DNA of 64,000 bases from Halieaceae bacterium (GTDB lineage Bacteria; Pseudomonadota; Gammaproteobacteria; Pseudomonadales; Halieaceae). Each line of letters opens with the position of its first letter. Position 1 is the stretch's first letter. Of the stretch, positions 1 through 12,973 are shown piece after piece. The notes under the pieces are model-generated. The model worked only from the letters and a program-made list of their open reading frames with translations. It searched no databases and was not told where the DNA came from. The position numbers and the translations under genes are program-made. The stretch lies in contig CACOYM010000001.1 of NCBI GenBank assembly GCA_902631395.1, positions 62,001 through 126,000 of the forward strand, read 5' to 3'.

Positions 1-526
1 CGACACGAGAGAATAGTGCCACCACAGAACCGCCCATGCCGAAGCCGTGAATAGCATGTGCCGTGTTCGGATCACCACCGAAGTAGTAGTAAAGACCGCC
101 CAAGCCCAAAAGGCCGAGTGATGCGACACACAGGCCCATAATCGAACCGCCGTAGAAGGCGATGTTGAGCGCCGCGGCTGCACCTTGCTGGTTCGCAGCA
201 ACTGCTGTTCGCACATTGGCCTTGGTTGCAGCGTACATACCGAGGTACCCGGCGGTTGCAGAGGACACCGCACCGGCTGTGAACGCGATGGCGGTGTTGA
301 TGCCTAGAGGGGACACCAGGATGCCAACGACCAACACTGCCGCAAAAGCCAGCAGCATTTTGTACTCGCGATGCATAAACACCATTGCGCCCAAGTGGAT
401 CTGCTCAGCGATACCACGGACCTTGTCTTCGCCTTCAGGAGCCCGTGACATGACGGCGTAGATCGCAAAAGCAATGGCGAGTCCGACCACCCCAAGGATG
501 GGGGGTAACATCAGATTAAAACTCAT
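1..526 (-). CDS. hppA: Membrane-bound proton-translocating pyrophosphatase, N-terminal part (runs off the window)
   Basis: The frame opens with ATG at 526 (AGGA six to eight bases upstream) and stays open for 175 codons to the window edge, so only the N-terminal quarter is seen. The product starts MSFNLMLPPILGVVGLAIAF and has several hydrophobic helices. The stretches FTAGAVSSATAGYLGMYAAT, KANVRTAVAA and GFGMGG are typical of the early helices of membrane pyrophosphatases, which couple PPi hydrolysis in the cytoplasm to H+ or Na+ export. The PPi-binding motifs and the residue that separates K+-dependent from K+-independent types lie outside the window, so the ion type cannot be told. It is transcribed away from ilvC with its own likely promoter. 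Confidence 0.88.
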   Translation of the reverse strand, partial: MSFNLMLPPILGVVGLAIAFAIYAVMSRAPEGEDKVRGIAEQIHLGAMVFMHREYKMLLAFAAVLVVGILVSPLGINTAIAFTAGAVSSATAGYLGMYAATKANVRTAVAANQQGAAAALNIAFYGGSIMGLCVASLGLLGLGGLYYYFGGDPNTAHAIHGFGMGGSVVALFSRV

Positions 527-568
527 AGGATTTCCTGGTGTCGATTATTCAGAATTCAGTGGGGCGCA

Positions 569-597
569 AGTCTAACGACCGGTGCGGCCCCTATCAA
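569..597 (-). promoter_or_regulatory. Probable sigma-70 promoter of hppA
   Basis: Read on the minus strand there is a TTGATA -35 box (597-592) and a TAGACT -10 box (574-569) with a 17-base spacer. The start codon of hppA is about 40 bases downstream. Inferred from consensus only. Confidence 0.5.
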
Positions 598-652
598 CGG
601 CATTCTTTATGCCAGCTAATACGTGATCAGGCCTGAGATCGTTCAAATGAAC

Positions 653-2131
653 TCAGTCACCCGATGAAAGCGCCTTCATGCCGGTCATGTAGCTGCGCAA
701 TCTCGCTCCAACAACCTCAACAGAGTGTGCACGGATTCGCGCGTTCACATCAATCAGCCGCCGGTTGTCAACGGCGCCGTTGCCGGTCATACCAGTGCCA
801 ATGACCTCGGCATCCAGACCCGCAACGAAGGTTTTTAGAAGTGGTCTCGCAGCCTGATCAAACAGATAGCAGCCGTATTCGGCGGTATCGGAGATCACCA
901 CATTCATTTCGTAAAGCTTTTTGCGTGCGATGGTGTTGGCGATGAGCGGTGTTTCGTGGAGTGACTCGTAGTAAGCGGATTCTTCTATGATCCCGGCTGA
1001 TACCATCGTTTCGAAGGCCAACTCTACGCCCGCTTTGACCATAGCAACCATCAGAATACCCTGATCATAGTAGGTTTGCTCATCAATGGGGTTATCAGTG
1101 ATGCACTGCAGCTCAAAGGGCGTGCTATTTGTATCGTTGCGCCACTTAAGCAAATTGGCATCGCCGGCATTCCAGTCGGCCATCATAGTGCTGGAAAAGT
1201 GGCCTGACATAATGTCGTCCTGATGCTTGTTGAAAAGGGGCCTCAGGATGATTTTCATTTCTTCGGCGAGGTCGAAGGCGCGAATCTTTGCTGGGTTGGC
1301 AAGACGATCCATCATATTGGTGATGCCGCCTTGCTTGAGGCCTTCGGTGATCGCCTCCCAGCCGCATTGAACCAGCTTGGCGGCGTAGGCAGGGTCCTGC
1401 CCCAGCTCTAGCATTCGGTCAAAACACAATAACGAGCCAGTCTGTAGCATGCCGCAGAGAATTGTTTGCTCACCCATCAGGTCGGACTTCACTTCAGCGA
1501 TGAATGATGACTCGAGCACACCCGCGCGATGTCCACCGGTCCCTGCTGCATAGGCTTTCGCCCACTCAAGGCCTTTGCCATCGGGATCGTTCTCGAGGTG
1601 CACCGCAATCAAGGTCGGTACCCCAAAGCCGCGCAGGTATTCTTCGCGCACCTCAGTACCCGGACACTTCGGTGCGACCATGATGACCGTGAGGTCCTCA
1701 CGAATCTTCATGCCCTCTTCCACAATGTTGAAGCCGTGGGAGTAGGAAAGGCAGGCACCTTGCTTCATGAGGGGCATAACCGATTGAATGACATTTGTGT
1801 GCTGCTTATCTGGCGTCAGGTTCAACACCATATCGGCGTCGGGCACCATTTTCTCATAGGTGCCGACCTGAAACCCTGCCTCAGTGGCTTTTATCCAAGA
1901 GGGACGCTTCTCTTCGATCGCTTCCTTTCTGAGAGCGTAAGCAACATTTAGGCCGCTGTCCCTAAGGTTAAGGCCCTGATTAAAGCCTTGTGCGCCGCAA
2001 CCGATGATGACCAGTTTCTTGCCCGTGAGGGGTGCGACGCCCGCCTCGAACTCGGCAGGATCCATGAATCGGCATTTACCCAATTCTTGCAGCTGGGTGC
2101 GGAGTGGCAAGGAGTTAAAATAGTTGCTCAC
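653..2131 (-). CDS. ilvC: Ketol-acid reductoisomerase (NADP+), class II
   Basis: Catalyses the Mg2+-dependent isomerisation and NADPH reduction of acetolactate or acetohydroxybutyrate in valine, leucine and isoleucine synthesis. The 492-residue product matches the long enterobacterial-type enzyme (E. coli 491). It has the N-terminal nucleotide fold ([20 protein letters not shown]) and LRKEAI, KQHTNV and [13 protein letters not shown], followed by the duplicated C-terminal knotted domain with [14 protein letters not shown] and ELAFETMV. I choose the GTG start at 2131 because the product then begins [11 protein letters not shown] like E. coli MANYFNTLNLR and an AAAGGA sequence lies just upstream; the frame itself stays open a further 17 codons. 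ilvIH is not next to it here. Confidence 0.96.
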   Translation of the reverse strand: MSNYFNSLPLRTQLQELGKCRFMDPAEFEAGVAPLTGKKLVIIGCGAQGFNQGLNLRDSGLNVAYALRKEAIEEKRPSWIKATEAGFQVGTYEKMVPDADMVLNLTPDKQHTNVIQSVMPLMKQGACLSYSHGFNIVEEGMKIREDLTVIMVAPKCPGTEVREEYLRGFGVPTLIAVHLENDPDGKGLEWAKAYAAGTGGHRAGVLESSFIAEVKSDLMGEQTILCGMLQTGSLLCFDRMLELGQDPAYAAKLVQCGWEAITEGLKQGGITNMMDRLANPAKIRAFDLAEEMKIILRPLFNKHQDDIMSGHFSSTMMADWNAGDANLLKWRNDTNSTPFELQCITDNPIDEQTYYDQGILMVAMVKAGVELAFETMVSAGIIEESAYYESLHETPLIANTIARKKLYEMNVVISDTAEYGCYLFDQAARPLLKTFVAGLDAEVIGTGMTGNGAVDNRRLIDVNARIRAHSVEVVGARLRSYMTGMKALSSGD

Positions 2132-2253
2132 AGGGCGTCCTTTGCGAGAGGTCAAAAAAAGGGGGCATATTGTGTCGGACATCGTGCTCCGGGTAAACGC
2201 CGCTGCTACAATTTATTGAGAGTCGGGTGTGCCGACGCGATGGATCACAGGAC

Positions 2254-3114
2254 ATGTCATCAACGGACCAGACACCGGATACCGACGAGCTTGAGCGAGC
2301 AGCAGAGTCAATTGAAGCGCCGCTGGCCAGTCTTGTCGGAGAATATGAAGAGGCGGATGCGCTGAATACACCGCGGGCCTCAGGTATCTTTCTGTTACCT
2401 AACCTCTTCACCTCAGGCGCATTGTTTTGTGGCTTTTACGCGATTATCGCCGGCATGCAGGGTGATTTTTATGCGGGTGCCGTCGCCATTCTGGTGGCCA
2501 TGATTTTTGACGGCTTGGATGGGCGAGTTGCTCGCATGACGCGCACTAGCAGTGCGTTCGGTGCTCAGTATGATAGCCTCTCCGATATGGTCAGTTTCGG
2601 ATTGGCGCCCGCGTTACTCACCTTTAATTGGGCATTGACCGGGCTGGGGAAGGTGGGGTGGGTGGCGGCCTTTATCTACGCTGCCTGCGCGGCTCTCAGG
2701 CTGGCGCGCTTCAACGCCCATATGGAGAGCGACGACAACACTCATTTCACGGGGCTCGCGAGCCCAGCCGCTGCCGCTACAGCCGCAGGCCTGGTCTGGA
2801 TGGGGCAGACCCACGGCTGGACAGGGCCAACGCTCGATTGGCTCCACGCTTTACTACTAACCCTGCTTGGCTTTTTGATGATTTCCCGTTTTCCCTACTC
2901 GAGTTTCAAGTCGATTACTTTTGATCGTCGCGTCCCATTTGTCCGCATGTTGCTGGTGGTGGCAGTGCTCGGCCTTATCGCTTTGGATCCTCCGCTCGCG
3001 ATTTGGGGGATGTCGGTGATCTATGCATTGTCAGGTCCACTACAATACTTGCGTACCTCAGATCAGTCTCGCCGGGAGGGTACTCAGGACCATGAAAAAG
3101 CGGATTTACACTGA
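2254..3114 (+). CDS. pssA: CDP-diacylglycerol--serine O-phosphatidyltransferase
   Basis: Makes phosphatidylserine from CDP-diacylglycerol and L-serine at the inner membrane, the first step toward phosphatidylethanolamine. The CDP-alcohol phosphotransferase signature is complete: DGLDGRVAR, then G and two spaced aspartates in FGAQYDSLSD. About six hydrophobic segments follow an acidic, soluble N-terminus of roughly 45 residues. This is the integral-membrane type II enzyme, unlike the peripheral E. coli PssA. The start is uncertain: ATG at 2254 is used, but GTG at 2227 is in frame and the Shine-Dalgarno signals for both are poor. It is divergent from ilvC and its 3' end overlaps msrP by 23 bases, implying co-transcription. 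Confidence 0.93.
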   Translation: MSSTDQTPDTDELERAAESIEAPLASLVGEYEEADALNTPRASGIFLLPNLFTSGALFCGFYAIIAGMQGDFYAGAVAILVAMIFDGLDGRVARMTRTSSAFGAQYDSLSDMVSFGLAPALLTFNWALTGLGKVGWVAAFIYAACAALRLARFNAHMESDDNTHFTGLASPAAAATAAGLVWMGQTHGWTGPTLDWLHALLLTLLGFLMISRFPYSSFKSITFDRRVPFVRMLLVVAVLGLIALDPPLAIWGMSVIYALSGPLQYLRTSDQSRREGTQDHEKADLH

Positions 3115-4060
3115 CCCCATCATCGCGCCATCGGAGATTACCCCCGAGGCGGTTTTCCTCAAACGCAGAGATATCATCAAATCCGTGGCTGGGCTGGCAT
3201 CAGCCACGGCGATCGACGCGGCGGCTGGTGTCGGTCATGATGCTGAGGCCCCGCTCAGCTTTACCGCAGACCCGGATCAGTCTTTGATTGCCTTGCGCAC
3301 GCCTTATGAGGCGGTGACCAGCTACAACAACTTTTATGAATTCGGCACGGATAAATCAGATCCGGCCCGACACGCGCACGCCATGACGACTGATCCTTGG
3401 ACGGTCAAAGTGGGTGGATTGGTTGAAAAACCCGGAGAACTGCACCTCGAGGATCTACTCTCAGGGTTTGAGCTGCAGGAGCGTATTTACCGGTTTCGCT
3501 GTGTAGAGGCCTGGTCCATGGTGGTGCCGTGGATCGGATTTCCCCTATCAGAGCTTTTAGCGCGTTTCGCGCCGCGCTCAGAAGGTCGCTTCGTTGAATT
3601 CAAGACGCTACACCGCCCGAGCGAGATGCGCGGCACTCGATCCTTCACAAGTATCATAGACTGGCCTTACCGAGAGGGTTTGCGCATGGACGAGGCTATG
3701 CACCCGCTTACGCTGATGGCCGTGGGCGTATACGGCAAGACCCTGCCTAATCAAAATGGTGCGCCGCTCAGGCTCGTGGTGCCCTGGAAATATGGTTTCA
3801 AGAGCATCAAATCGATTGTCGAGATCAATGTCACGGATAAGCAGCCCGCCACGAGCTGGCAGCAACTGCAACCCACTGAATACGGCTTCTATGCTAACGT
3901 GAATCCGGAGGTAGACCACCCTCGTTGGTCTCAGCGATTCGAGCGACGGCTGCCCTCATCTATATTCAAGCCAAACCGGGTCTCAACATTGCTTTTCAAT
4001 GGCTACGCCGAACAAGTGGCGGGCCTGTATGAAGGAATGGACCTCCGGCAGTACTACTGA
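3092..4060 (+). CDS. msrP: Periplasmic methionine-sulfoxide reductase, molybdopterin catalytic subunit
   Basis: MsrP (YedY) repairs oxidised methionines in periplasmic proteins with a molybdopterin cofactor. The 322-residue product has a twin-arginine signal (LKRRDIIKSVAGLASA, about residues 24-39) for folded export. Its sulfite-oxidase-type core includes YNNFYEFGTDKSDP, the Mo-ligand cysteine in YRFRCVEAWSMVVPWIGFPL, and the conserved LPNQNGAPLRLVVPWKYGFK segment. Start chosen at ATG 3092 (MKKRIYTDP), preceded by GGGAGGG and CAGGA; a longer frame from 3023 lies entirely inside pssA. msrQ, its haem partner, follows after 94 bases. Confidence 0.95.
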   Translation: MKKRIYTDPIIAPSEITPEAVFLKRRDIIKSVAGLASATAIDAAAGVGHDAEAPLSFTADPDQSLIALRTPYEAVTSYNNFYEFGTDKSDPARHAHAMTTDPWTVKVGGLVEKPGELHLEDLLSGFELQERIYRFRCVEAWSMVVPWIGFPLSELLARFAPRSEGRFVEFKTLHRPSEMRGTRSFTSIIDWPYREGLRMDEAMHPLTLMAVGVYGKTLPNQNGAPLRLVVPWKYGFKSIKSIVEINVTDKQPATSWQQLQPTEYGFYANVNPEVDHPRWSQRFERRLPSSIFKPNRVSTLLFNGYAEQVAGLYEGMDLRQYY

Positions 4061-4154
4061 TCACTTTTATAAAACGCAGCGCTCATAGTGGCTACCCACT
4101 CGGCGGGTCGCTTCACAACGCGCGCTCCGCGCAATTAGGTTACATACGATTCGC

Positions 4155-4760
4155 ATGGCGCTAAAAATAACGCACACAGCTTCAAGGGGGCCATGGGTCA
4201 CGCCCATTGTTTTGGCGCTGTGCCTGGTGCCTTTGGCGTTAATGATCTACGAGTTGGCGTCAGGGCAGCTTGGCCCCGACCCTGCAAAACACTTAATGCA
4301 GAGTACGGGGGAATGGGGGCTTCGTGGATTGCTGCTGGTATTGCTTGCTGCACCGCTGGCGCAGCGCGGTTATCGCGGGTTATCCCGGTATCGCCGAATG
4401 CTGGGGCTTCTGCTCTTCTTATACATCAGTCTACATCTAATGCTTTTTGTTCAGGTATATGTAGGTTGGAGTGGTGCGTTATTGACCGAAGAGCTTTATG
4501 AGCGGCCTTATGTCATGGTCGGGTTCGCGGCGTGGTGCGCGCTCATGCCCTTAGCGTTGACTTCGACTGACAAGGCACGGCGCTGGCTGGGTCGACGCTG
4601 GCGTCAGCTGCACCGATTGGTGTATCCCGCAGCGATTCTAGCGTGGCTACATCTGCTATGGCTTGCGCGATCGGACGTTGGGGAGGCTTTAATATACGGC
4701 ATGTTGTTTGCTGTGCTGCTGGGATGGCGTGTGCGGCGGTTCTTTCTAGGCGCGAGATAA
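4155..4760 (+). CDS. msrQ: MsrPQ haem-binding membrane subunit
   Basis: MsrQ (YedZ) is an inner-membrane b-type cytochrome of the ferric-reductase-like family that passes quinol electrons to MsrP. The 201-residue product shows about six hydrophobic helices. It has conserved histidines in LYISLHLMLFVQVY, WRQLHRLVYPAAI and AWLHLLW as expected for the two haems, and the G(E)WGLR segment after a soluble loop. It directly follows msrP in the same direction, the normal two-gene order. Confidence 0.94.
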   Translation: MALKITHTASRGPWVTPIVLALCLVPLALMIYELASGQLGPDPAKHLMQSTGEWGLRGLLLVLLAAPLAQRGYRGLSRYRRMLGLLLFLYISLHLMLFVQVYVGWSGALLTEELYERPYVMVGFAAWCALMPLALTSTDKARRWLGRRWRQLHRLVYPAAILAWLHLLWLARSDVGEALIYGMLFAVLLGWRVRRFFLGAR

Positions 4761-4904
4761 AGCGCGATAAACCTGCGAGCGCCAATATCGGTCAAAGTCA
4801 CATCAAATCGCTTGGTATGATGTTGCGGTGCCCGCCCGGGTGTTGTTACCATTCTCCATCTGCGAGGCGAAGCGTATTAGTATTTTGCCTCTGCTTTTTG
4901 GTCT

Positions 4905-4951
4905 CAAAACTTTTAAAAAAAGCTTGCGCGGCATCAAGCGGTACGTATAAT
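4905..4951 (+). promoter_or_regulatory. rRNA operon promoter with UP element and GC-rich discriminator
   Basis: An A/T-rich stretch (4905-4922, AACTTTTAAAAAAAG) resembles an UP element. It is followed by a TTGCGC -35 box (4924-4929), a 16-base spacer and a perfect TATAAT -10 box (4946-4951). The bases after the -10 box are GCGCGACC, the GC-rich discriminator usual for rRNA promoters under ppGpp/DksA control. Transcription should start near 4958, immediately before a run of ten G (4962-4971). Confidence 0.8.
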
Positions 4952-5011
4952 GCGCGACCTCGGGGGGGGGGTAACTCGGCCTCCGTAAGAACTGTCCACG
5001 CGGCAGTTTCG

Positions 5012-5022
5012 TTGCTTAACAA
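5012..5022 (+). promoter_or_regulatory. rRNA leader boxA antitermination element
   Basis: TTGCTTAACAA resembles the boxA consensus TGCTCTTTAACA that loads the NusB/NusE antitermination complex. It sits where boxA is found in the E. coli rrn leader, just ahead of the sequence ending GTGTGGGCACT that E. coli shares. Confidence 0.6.
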
Positions 5023-5023
5023 A

Positions 5024-5050
5024 CAGATAAAGACAGATGTGTGGGCACTT
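5024..5050 (+). other. 5' arm of the 16S rRNA processing stalk
   Basis: The 27 bases here pair along their whole length (two G-U pairs, no mismatch) with 6753-6779, just after the 16S 3' end. This is the long duplex that brings the two ends of pre-16S together for RNase III cleavage. It is seen directly from complementarity. Confidence 0.85.
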
Positions 5051-5197
5051 GTTGGGATGGTTTTCACTTACTATTCAGACACAACAAGTGACCATTGATT
5101 CAATGATTTCGAATTGTGTCTGAGCTGAGATTTTAGATGGTGAAGCAGGCTTTGCGTAACCATCTCCTCTTGACTTCGGTCAGAGGTTAAAGATCTT

Positions 5198-6730
<1,533 letters not shown>

Positions 6731-6944
6731 AACGATTGTGATATCACCCTTCAAGTGTTCACACATCTGTCTTTATCTGCGTGGTTGATGCGATGATAGC
6801 CGTTAGGCTGTCGAGAGTGTGCCATGAAGCTCTGAGTCACCGGTTATGCGCCGCGGGCGGCGGGACTAGCAAGGCAACGTGTCTGCCTCGGTATGCCAGC
6901 AGGCACTCCGATTCAAATAGGCATCGCGGCAAGCGAGTCACGTT

Positions 6945-7021
<77 letters not shown>

Positions 7022-7029
7022 AGTTTCTT

Positions 7030-7105
7030 GGGGCTATAGCTCAGCTGGGAGAGCGCCTGCTTTGCACGCAGGAGGTCTGCGGTTCGATCCCGCATAGCTC
7101 CACCA
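7030..7105 (+). tRNA. alaT: tRNA-Ala (anticodon TGC)
   Basis: This 76-nucleotide tRNA has GGGGCTA/TAGCTCC acceptor arms, the anticodon loop TTTGCAC, T-loop GGTTCGATCC and an encoded CCA. It stands eight bases after tRNA-Ile in the rRNA spacer, the standard pair. Confidence 0.97.
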
Positions 7106-7173
7106 CTTTCACTCGCATCGAGCTCAGATAAGGGCACATACGGTGTGTCCTCATCTGGTTTCGACAACCAGAA

Positions 7174-7186
7174 GGCTATTTAACAA
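7174..7186 (+). promoter_or_regulatory. Spacer boxA preceding 23S rRNA
   Basis: GGCTATTTAACAA followed by AAGCTGAGTC closely resembles the E. coli spacer boxA and the bases after it. It probably re-loads antitermination factors before the 23S gene. Apart from this element and the stalk arm at 7460-7482 I see nothing in the 370 bases between tRNA-Ala and 23S. Confidence 0.55.
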
Positions 7187-7459
7187 GGTAAATCAAGCTG
7201 AGTCTCTGAATCAGCAATCCGCAGTAAGGTTCGCTTTGCTGCTGATGATGATTCAGTGATTAAAAGTTCTCAGGCATCGCTTCAGTTTCGGTGCCTGAAA
7301 CGAGTTGTACACACTGTGACTTAAGCGTCACAACATCCGGCGGATGTTCACTTTGATCGGTGAACATCTAGCAAGTACCCATCCCGTGCCAAAGGGGGGT
7401 GGGGAAATGTCTTCTTGTATCTCGAAAGAGAGTTTCTGGTCGGTAAGACAGAGACCCAG

Positions 7460-7475
7460 ATAACTTCGGTTATAT

Positions 7476-7482
<7 letters not shown>
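7460..7482 (+). other. 5' arm of the 23S rRNA processing stalk
   Basis: ATAACTT, a three-base interruption, then TTATATGGTCAAG pairs with 10355-10377 (CTTGGCCATATAA...AAGTTAT). It forms the duplex closing pre-23S rRNA. The pairing is visible directly, with one G-U pair and a small internal loop. Confidence 0.8.
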
Positions 7483-10363
<2,881 letters not shown>

Positions 10364-10622
10364 ATAATCCAAGTTATTTGTAGCGTATCTCGCTGCGGTA
10401 AAACGCAGTTGCAATAGCAGAAGAGGCGCTTAGAAGACTTCGGCATCATGCGAATGCGTGATGGTTCGAGTCCCAAGCTAGGTGGTAACACTTAGCGCGG
10501 CGATGAGAGCATGTTGTGATAAAGTTATAGTGTGCGTCGAGATAATCACCCGATAGGCTCAGTCTAGATTTACCGCCCTATTAGAATGGCTCTAAGTGTG
10601 CTAGCAGCCATTCATATCAGTT

Positions 10623-10741
10623 TGCCTGGCGACAATAGAGTACTGGAACCACCTGATCCATTCCGAACTCAGCAGTGAAACGGTGCATCGCCAATGGTAG
10701 TGTGGGGCTTCCCCATGTGAGAGTAGGTCATCGTCAGGCTC
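10623..10741 (+). rRNA. rrf: 5S ribosomal RNA
   Basis: This is a 5S gene of about 119 nucleotides starting TGCCTGGCGAC. It has the conserved CCGAACTCAG and GGTAGTGTGGGGCTTCCCC segments and a closing GTCAGGC. The 260 bases between 23S and 5S hold only the stalk arm 10355-10377 and no tRNA. Confidence 0.96.
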
Positions 10742-10751
10742 CTAAAGTTAG

Positions 10752-10782
10752 ACCCCGGACACTTAGTGTCCGGGGTTTTTTT
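10752..10782 (+). terminator. rho-independent terminator of the rRNA operon
   Basis: A perfect ten-pair stem, CCCCGGACAC with GTGTCCGGGG around a TTA loop (10753-10775), is followed by seven T. It stands right after 5S. Confidence 0.95.
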
Positions 10783-11328
10783 GTCAGGGGTACTGAACCA
10801 TGTTTCCCGCATGGGTGAACAAAGTTCGAATCACGGAGTCTTGCTTCTAGTGCATGTGCGTCGGTGTGTGTGGCGGGACGATATAGCGACCCTAAGTGCT
10901 GACTGGGACTTATATCAGGGTTGATGGGTGTACTCCAAAAGCGAGCTCTTCTAAAACCGCGGAAGAGTGTATGGTTTTTTTTCAGCACTCAAGATGGATC
11001 GTCTCGATTAGACGATGGACCCGAATACCGTTGTGTCGTAAACAACTGACAAGGGCTCGAGACCCTCGCTCAAGAGTCGACATTATGCAGCCGAACACCT
11101 CATTAAGGCCCCCGGCGATTTTTCAAGACGAAGAAGCAGAATATAACTACTGCAAGTAAGACCACAGTCTGCCTGCCGCACATGCCCCTTTCTTGCAGAC
11201 ACAAAAATGCCATCTGAGGATTGCTTGCGCTGCAACTTGATAATAAAGGTCGGCGCGGTAAGACCGCGGGCGACGTAAGGGGAAGCGACTGCGTATCCAC
11301 CCATGAGCCACACTGTTATTCTTGAGGT
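10783..11328 (+). other. Intergenic region without a recognisable gene
   Basis: Between the rRNA terminator and the glycosyltransferase I find no RNA gene and no convincing coding frame. A short hairpin (CTCTTC...GAAGAG, near 10944-10965) with a T-run at 10975-10982 is the only structure noticed, and it is weak. Confidence 0.4.
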
Positions 11329-12174
11329 ATGCAGGATCCCCTAAACACTGAGTCAATCCCGGAATTGACGCTTAGCGTGGTTCTGTTCCGCAGCCCGCTT
11401 GAGCAATTGCGCGCTCTGATTGAGTCAGCGATTGCGTCGCTGCAAGCGGCAAATCTCTTGAGAACACAGATGGTATGTTGGGACAATAGCTGCGATGCGG
11501 CTTACAGCGAGCGCTGTAAAAGCCTGCTTGCAGATTTTTCTTTGGACGCGCATCTTGCGATAACCCATGTGATTGCTGAAAACAACGAGGGTTATGGCGC
11601 GGGGCATAACCGAGCGATCTCTTCCTGCGCAGCGCAATTCCATCTGATCCTAAATCCCGATGTACAGCTTGCTAAGAATGCGATCCGTCTCGCGATGGAT
11701 GTGATGACTGCGAGGAGTTCAGTCGCATTGCTGGCGCCTACAGGGTGTAGTGACTGCGGCGAGCCCGAATATCTTGCCAAGGCTTACCCCTCGGTTTGGG
11801 TATTGGGATTGCGCGCTTTTGCACCCTCTTGGCTACGGGCCTTCAATGAGCGAGCGCTGGCGCGATACGAGATGAGAGATCAGCCCAGGAGCGGAGTCTT
11901 AAGGCCTATCACCCTGGCTTCCGGGTGTTGTATGTGGGTCCGGCGGGAATATTTTGACAAAGCCGGAGGCTTTGATGAACAATTTTTCCTCTATTTCGAG
12001 GACTATGATTTGTCGCTGAAGATGGCTCAACTTGGCAAAGTTTTGGAGCACAATCAGATTCGTATTGTTCACCATGGTGGCGCTGCAGCACGGAAAGGAG
12101 TGCGACACATTCGGTGGTTTGTTGGGGGTGCCATCCGCTTTTTCAGGCGTTGGGGGTGGAAATGGTGTGGCTGA
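11329..12174 (+). CDS. Glycosyltransferase family 2 (rhamnosyltransferase-like)
   Basis: This is a soluble GT-A glycosyltransferase that should move a sugar from a nucleotide donor; the acceptor is unknown. Features in order: beta-strand LTLSVVLFRS (about residues 13-22), CWDNS, the ENNEGYGAGHNRAI segment (about 84-97) typical of rhamnosyl-type GT2, the LNPDV metal site (about 108-112), and ASGCCMWVRREYFDKAGGFDE followed by FLYFEDYDLS, the catalytic-base region. An in-frame stop lies two codons upstream, so ATG 11329 must be the start, although the GAGGT just before it is too close to be a good Shine-Dalgarno. It is an orphan: no other polysaccharide genes lie beside it. Its end overlaps the next gene by 8 bases. 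Confidence 0.85.
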   Translation: MQDPLNTESIPELTLSVVLFRSPLEQLRALIESAIASLQAANLLRTQMVCWDNSCDAAYSERCKSLLADFSLDAHLAITHVIAENNEGYGAGHNRAISSCAAQFHLILNPDVQLAKNAIRLAMDVMTARSSVALLAPTGCSDCGEPEYLAKAYPSVWVLGLRAFAPSWLRAFNERALARYEMRDQPRSGVLRPITLASGCCMWVRREYFDKAGGFDEQFFLYFEDYDLSLKMAQLGKVLEHNQIRIVHHGGAAARKGVRHIRWFVGGAIRFFRRWGWKWCG

Positions 12175-12973
12175 TGCCTCACAAAGAGCGATGCTTGGGT
12201 GGGACACTGCGGTTATGACCGATGCAGACACCTCTCTACCGATCGCGCCGGATGAATTGTGCGCACAGGAATGTGCTCGGCGTACCTCGCTTGTGGCGCT
12301 TGGCATCACACCTCTGGTGAGTCGCGCCGATCCTGTCAGAGCAAAGCCAGCAAGGCGCTACGAAGCTCCGAAACAATCTGATTCAGGCAGTCGAGCCAGA
12401 GCGGGCACGGAAGAGGCTGAGACGTCAGGCGCGCAGCTCCGTGCTATCGTAAGCTTCAATGATGAAATGCCTTTATCAAAAGGACAGCGAGAGTTGCGGG
12501 CACAGCCCGACACGGTGCCGCCAAAAGCCGTTTCTATCTCTAAGGCAGCAAACAGTCCGGAAAAACAGGCGCCGATCTCACTGCTGATAGTAACTAGTGG
12601 TGACGTGCTCTGGTTGGAAGTCCTTGAGGATCAATTACTCCGTAAAGAGCAGCTGCAGTTGATTGCAGCCATGGCCCGTGCCATTCGTGGTCCATCCACG
12701 CGCTGCGATCACCAACAGTTTGATTGGCCGCTCGCAGGACAGACTGCTCTTGTTGCCACTCAGAGTGGCATGGCAGAGGTGTTCTCAGGCTTCCTTCAGC
12801 GGTTAACAACGGATCACAGCACTAATTTAGTGGTGCTCATGGGTTCCTTTAGCAGCCTGCCCGACACCGGTTTACCGGTGCACCATATCCCTTCCACTCT
12901 GGACATGCTCCAAGACGGCACGTTAAAGCAAACTGCTTGGGCAACACTGAAGCCGCTTTGCCACAGTGCCTGA
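12167..12973 (+). CDS. Possible DNA polymerase III psi subunit (HolD-like), poorly conserved
   Basis: The product is about 268 residues. The N-terminal SLVALGITPLVSRADPV resembles the start of E. coli HolD (QLQQLGITQWSLRRPG). There follows a low-complexity linker rich in Ala, Arg, Glu and Ser, then a more ordered C-terminal part (ISLLIVTSGDVLWLEVLEDQ onward) resembling the HolD alpha/beta core. It sits just upstream of rimI, the position of holD in E. coli, and overlaps both neighbours by 8 bases. HolD links the chi subunit and SSB to the clamp loader. Homology is faint and the protein is twice the E. coli length, so the call rests mostly on position. I use GTG 12167, which has GGGGGTGGA upstream; ATG 12191 and 12215 are alternatives. 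Confidence 0.45.
   Translation: MADASQRAMLGWDTAVMTDADTSLPIAPDELCAQECARRTSLVALGITPLVSRADPVRAKPARRYEAPKQSDSGSRARAGTEEAETSGAQLRAIVSFNDEMPLSKGQRELRAQPDTVPPKAVSISKAANSPEKQAPISLLIVTSGDVLWLEVLEDQLLRKEQLQLIAAMARAIRGPSTRCDHQQFDWPLAGQTALVATQSGMAEVFSGFLQRLTTDHSTNLVVLMGSFSSLPDTGLPVHHIPSTLDMLQDGTLKQTAWATLKPLCHSA

Noticed and set aside
4643-5098. A 151-codon frame running from msrQ through the rRNA promoter
   Set aside because: It covers the end of msrQ and the rRNA promoter and boxA, with no protein features.
10460-10476. GGTTCGAGTCCC in the 23S-5S spacer, resembling a tRNA T-arm
   Set aside because: The flanking bases do not form a T-stem and no acceptor, D- or anticodon arm can be built; at most a remnant.
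10944-10982. Possible terminator (CTCTTC/GAAGAG hairpin then T-run)
   Set aside because: Six-pair stem with a ten-base loop and an offset T-run; no gene upstream to end.
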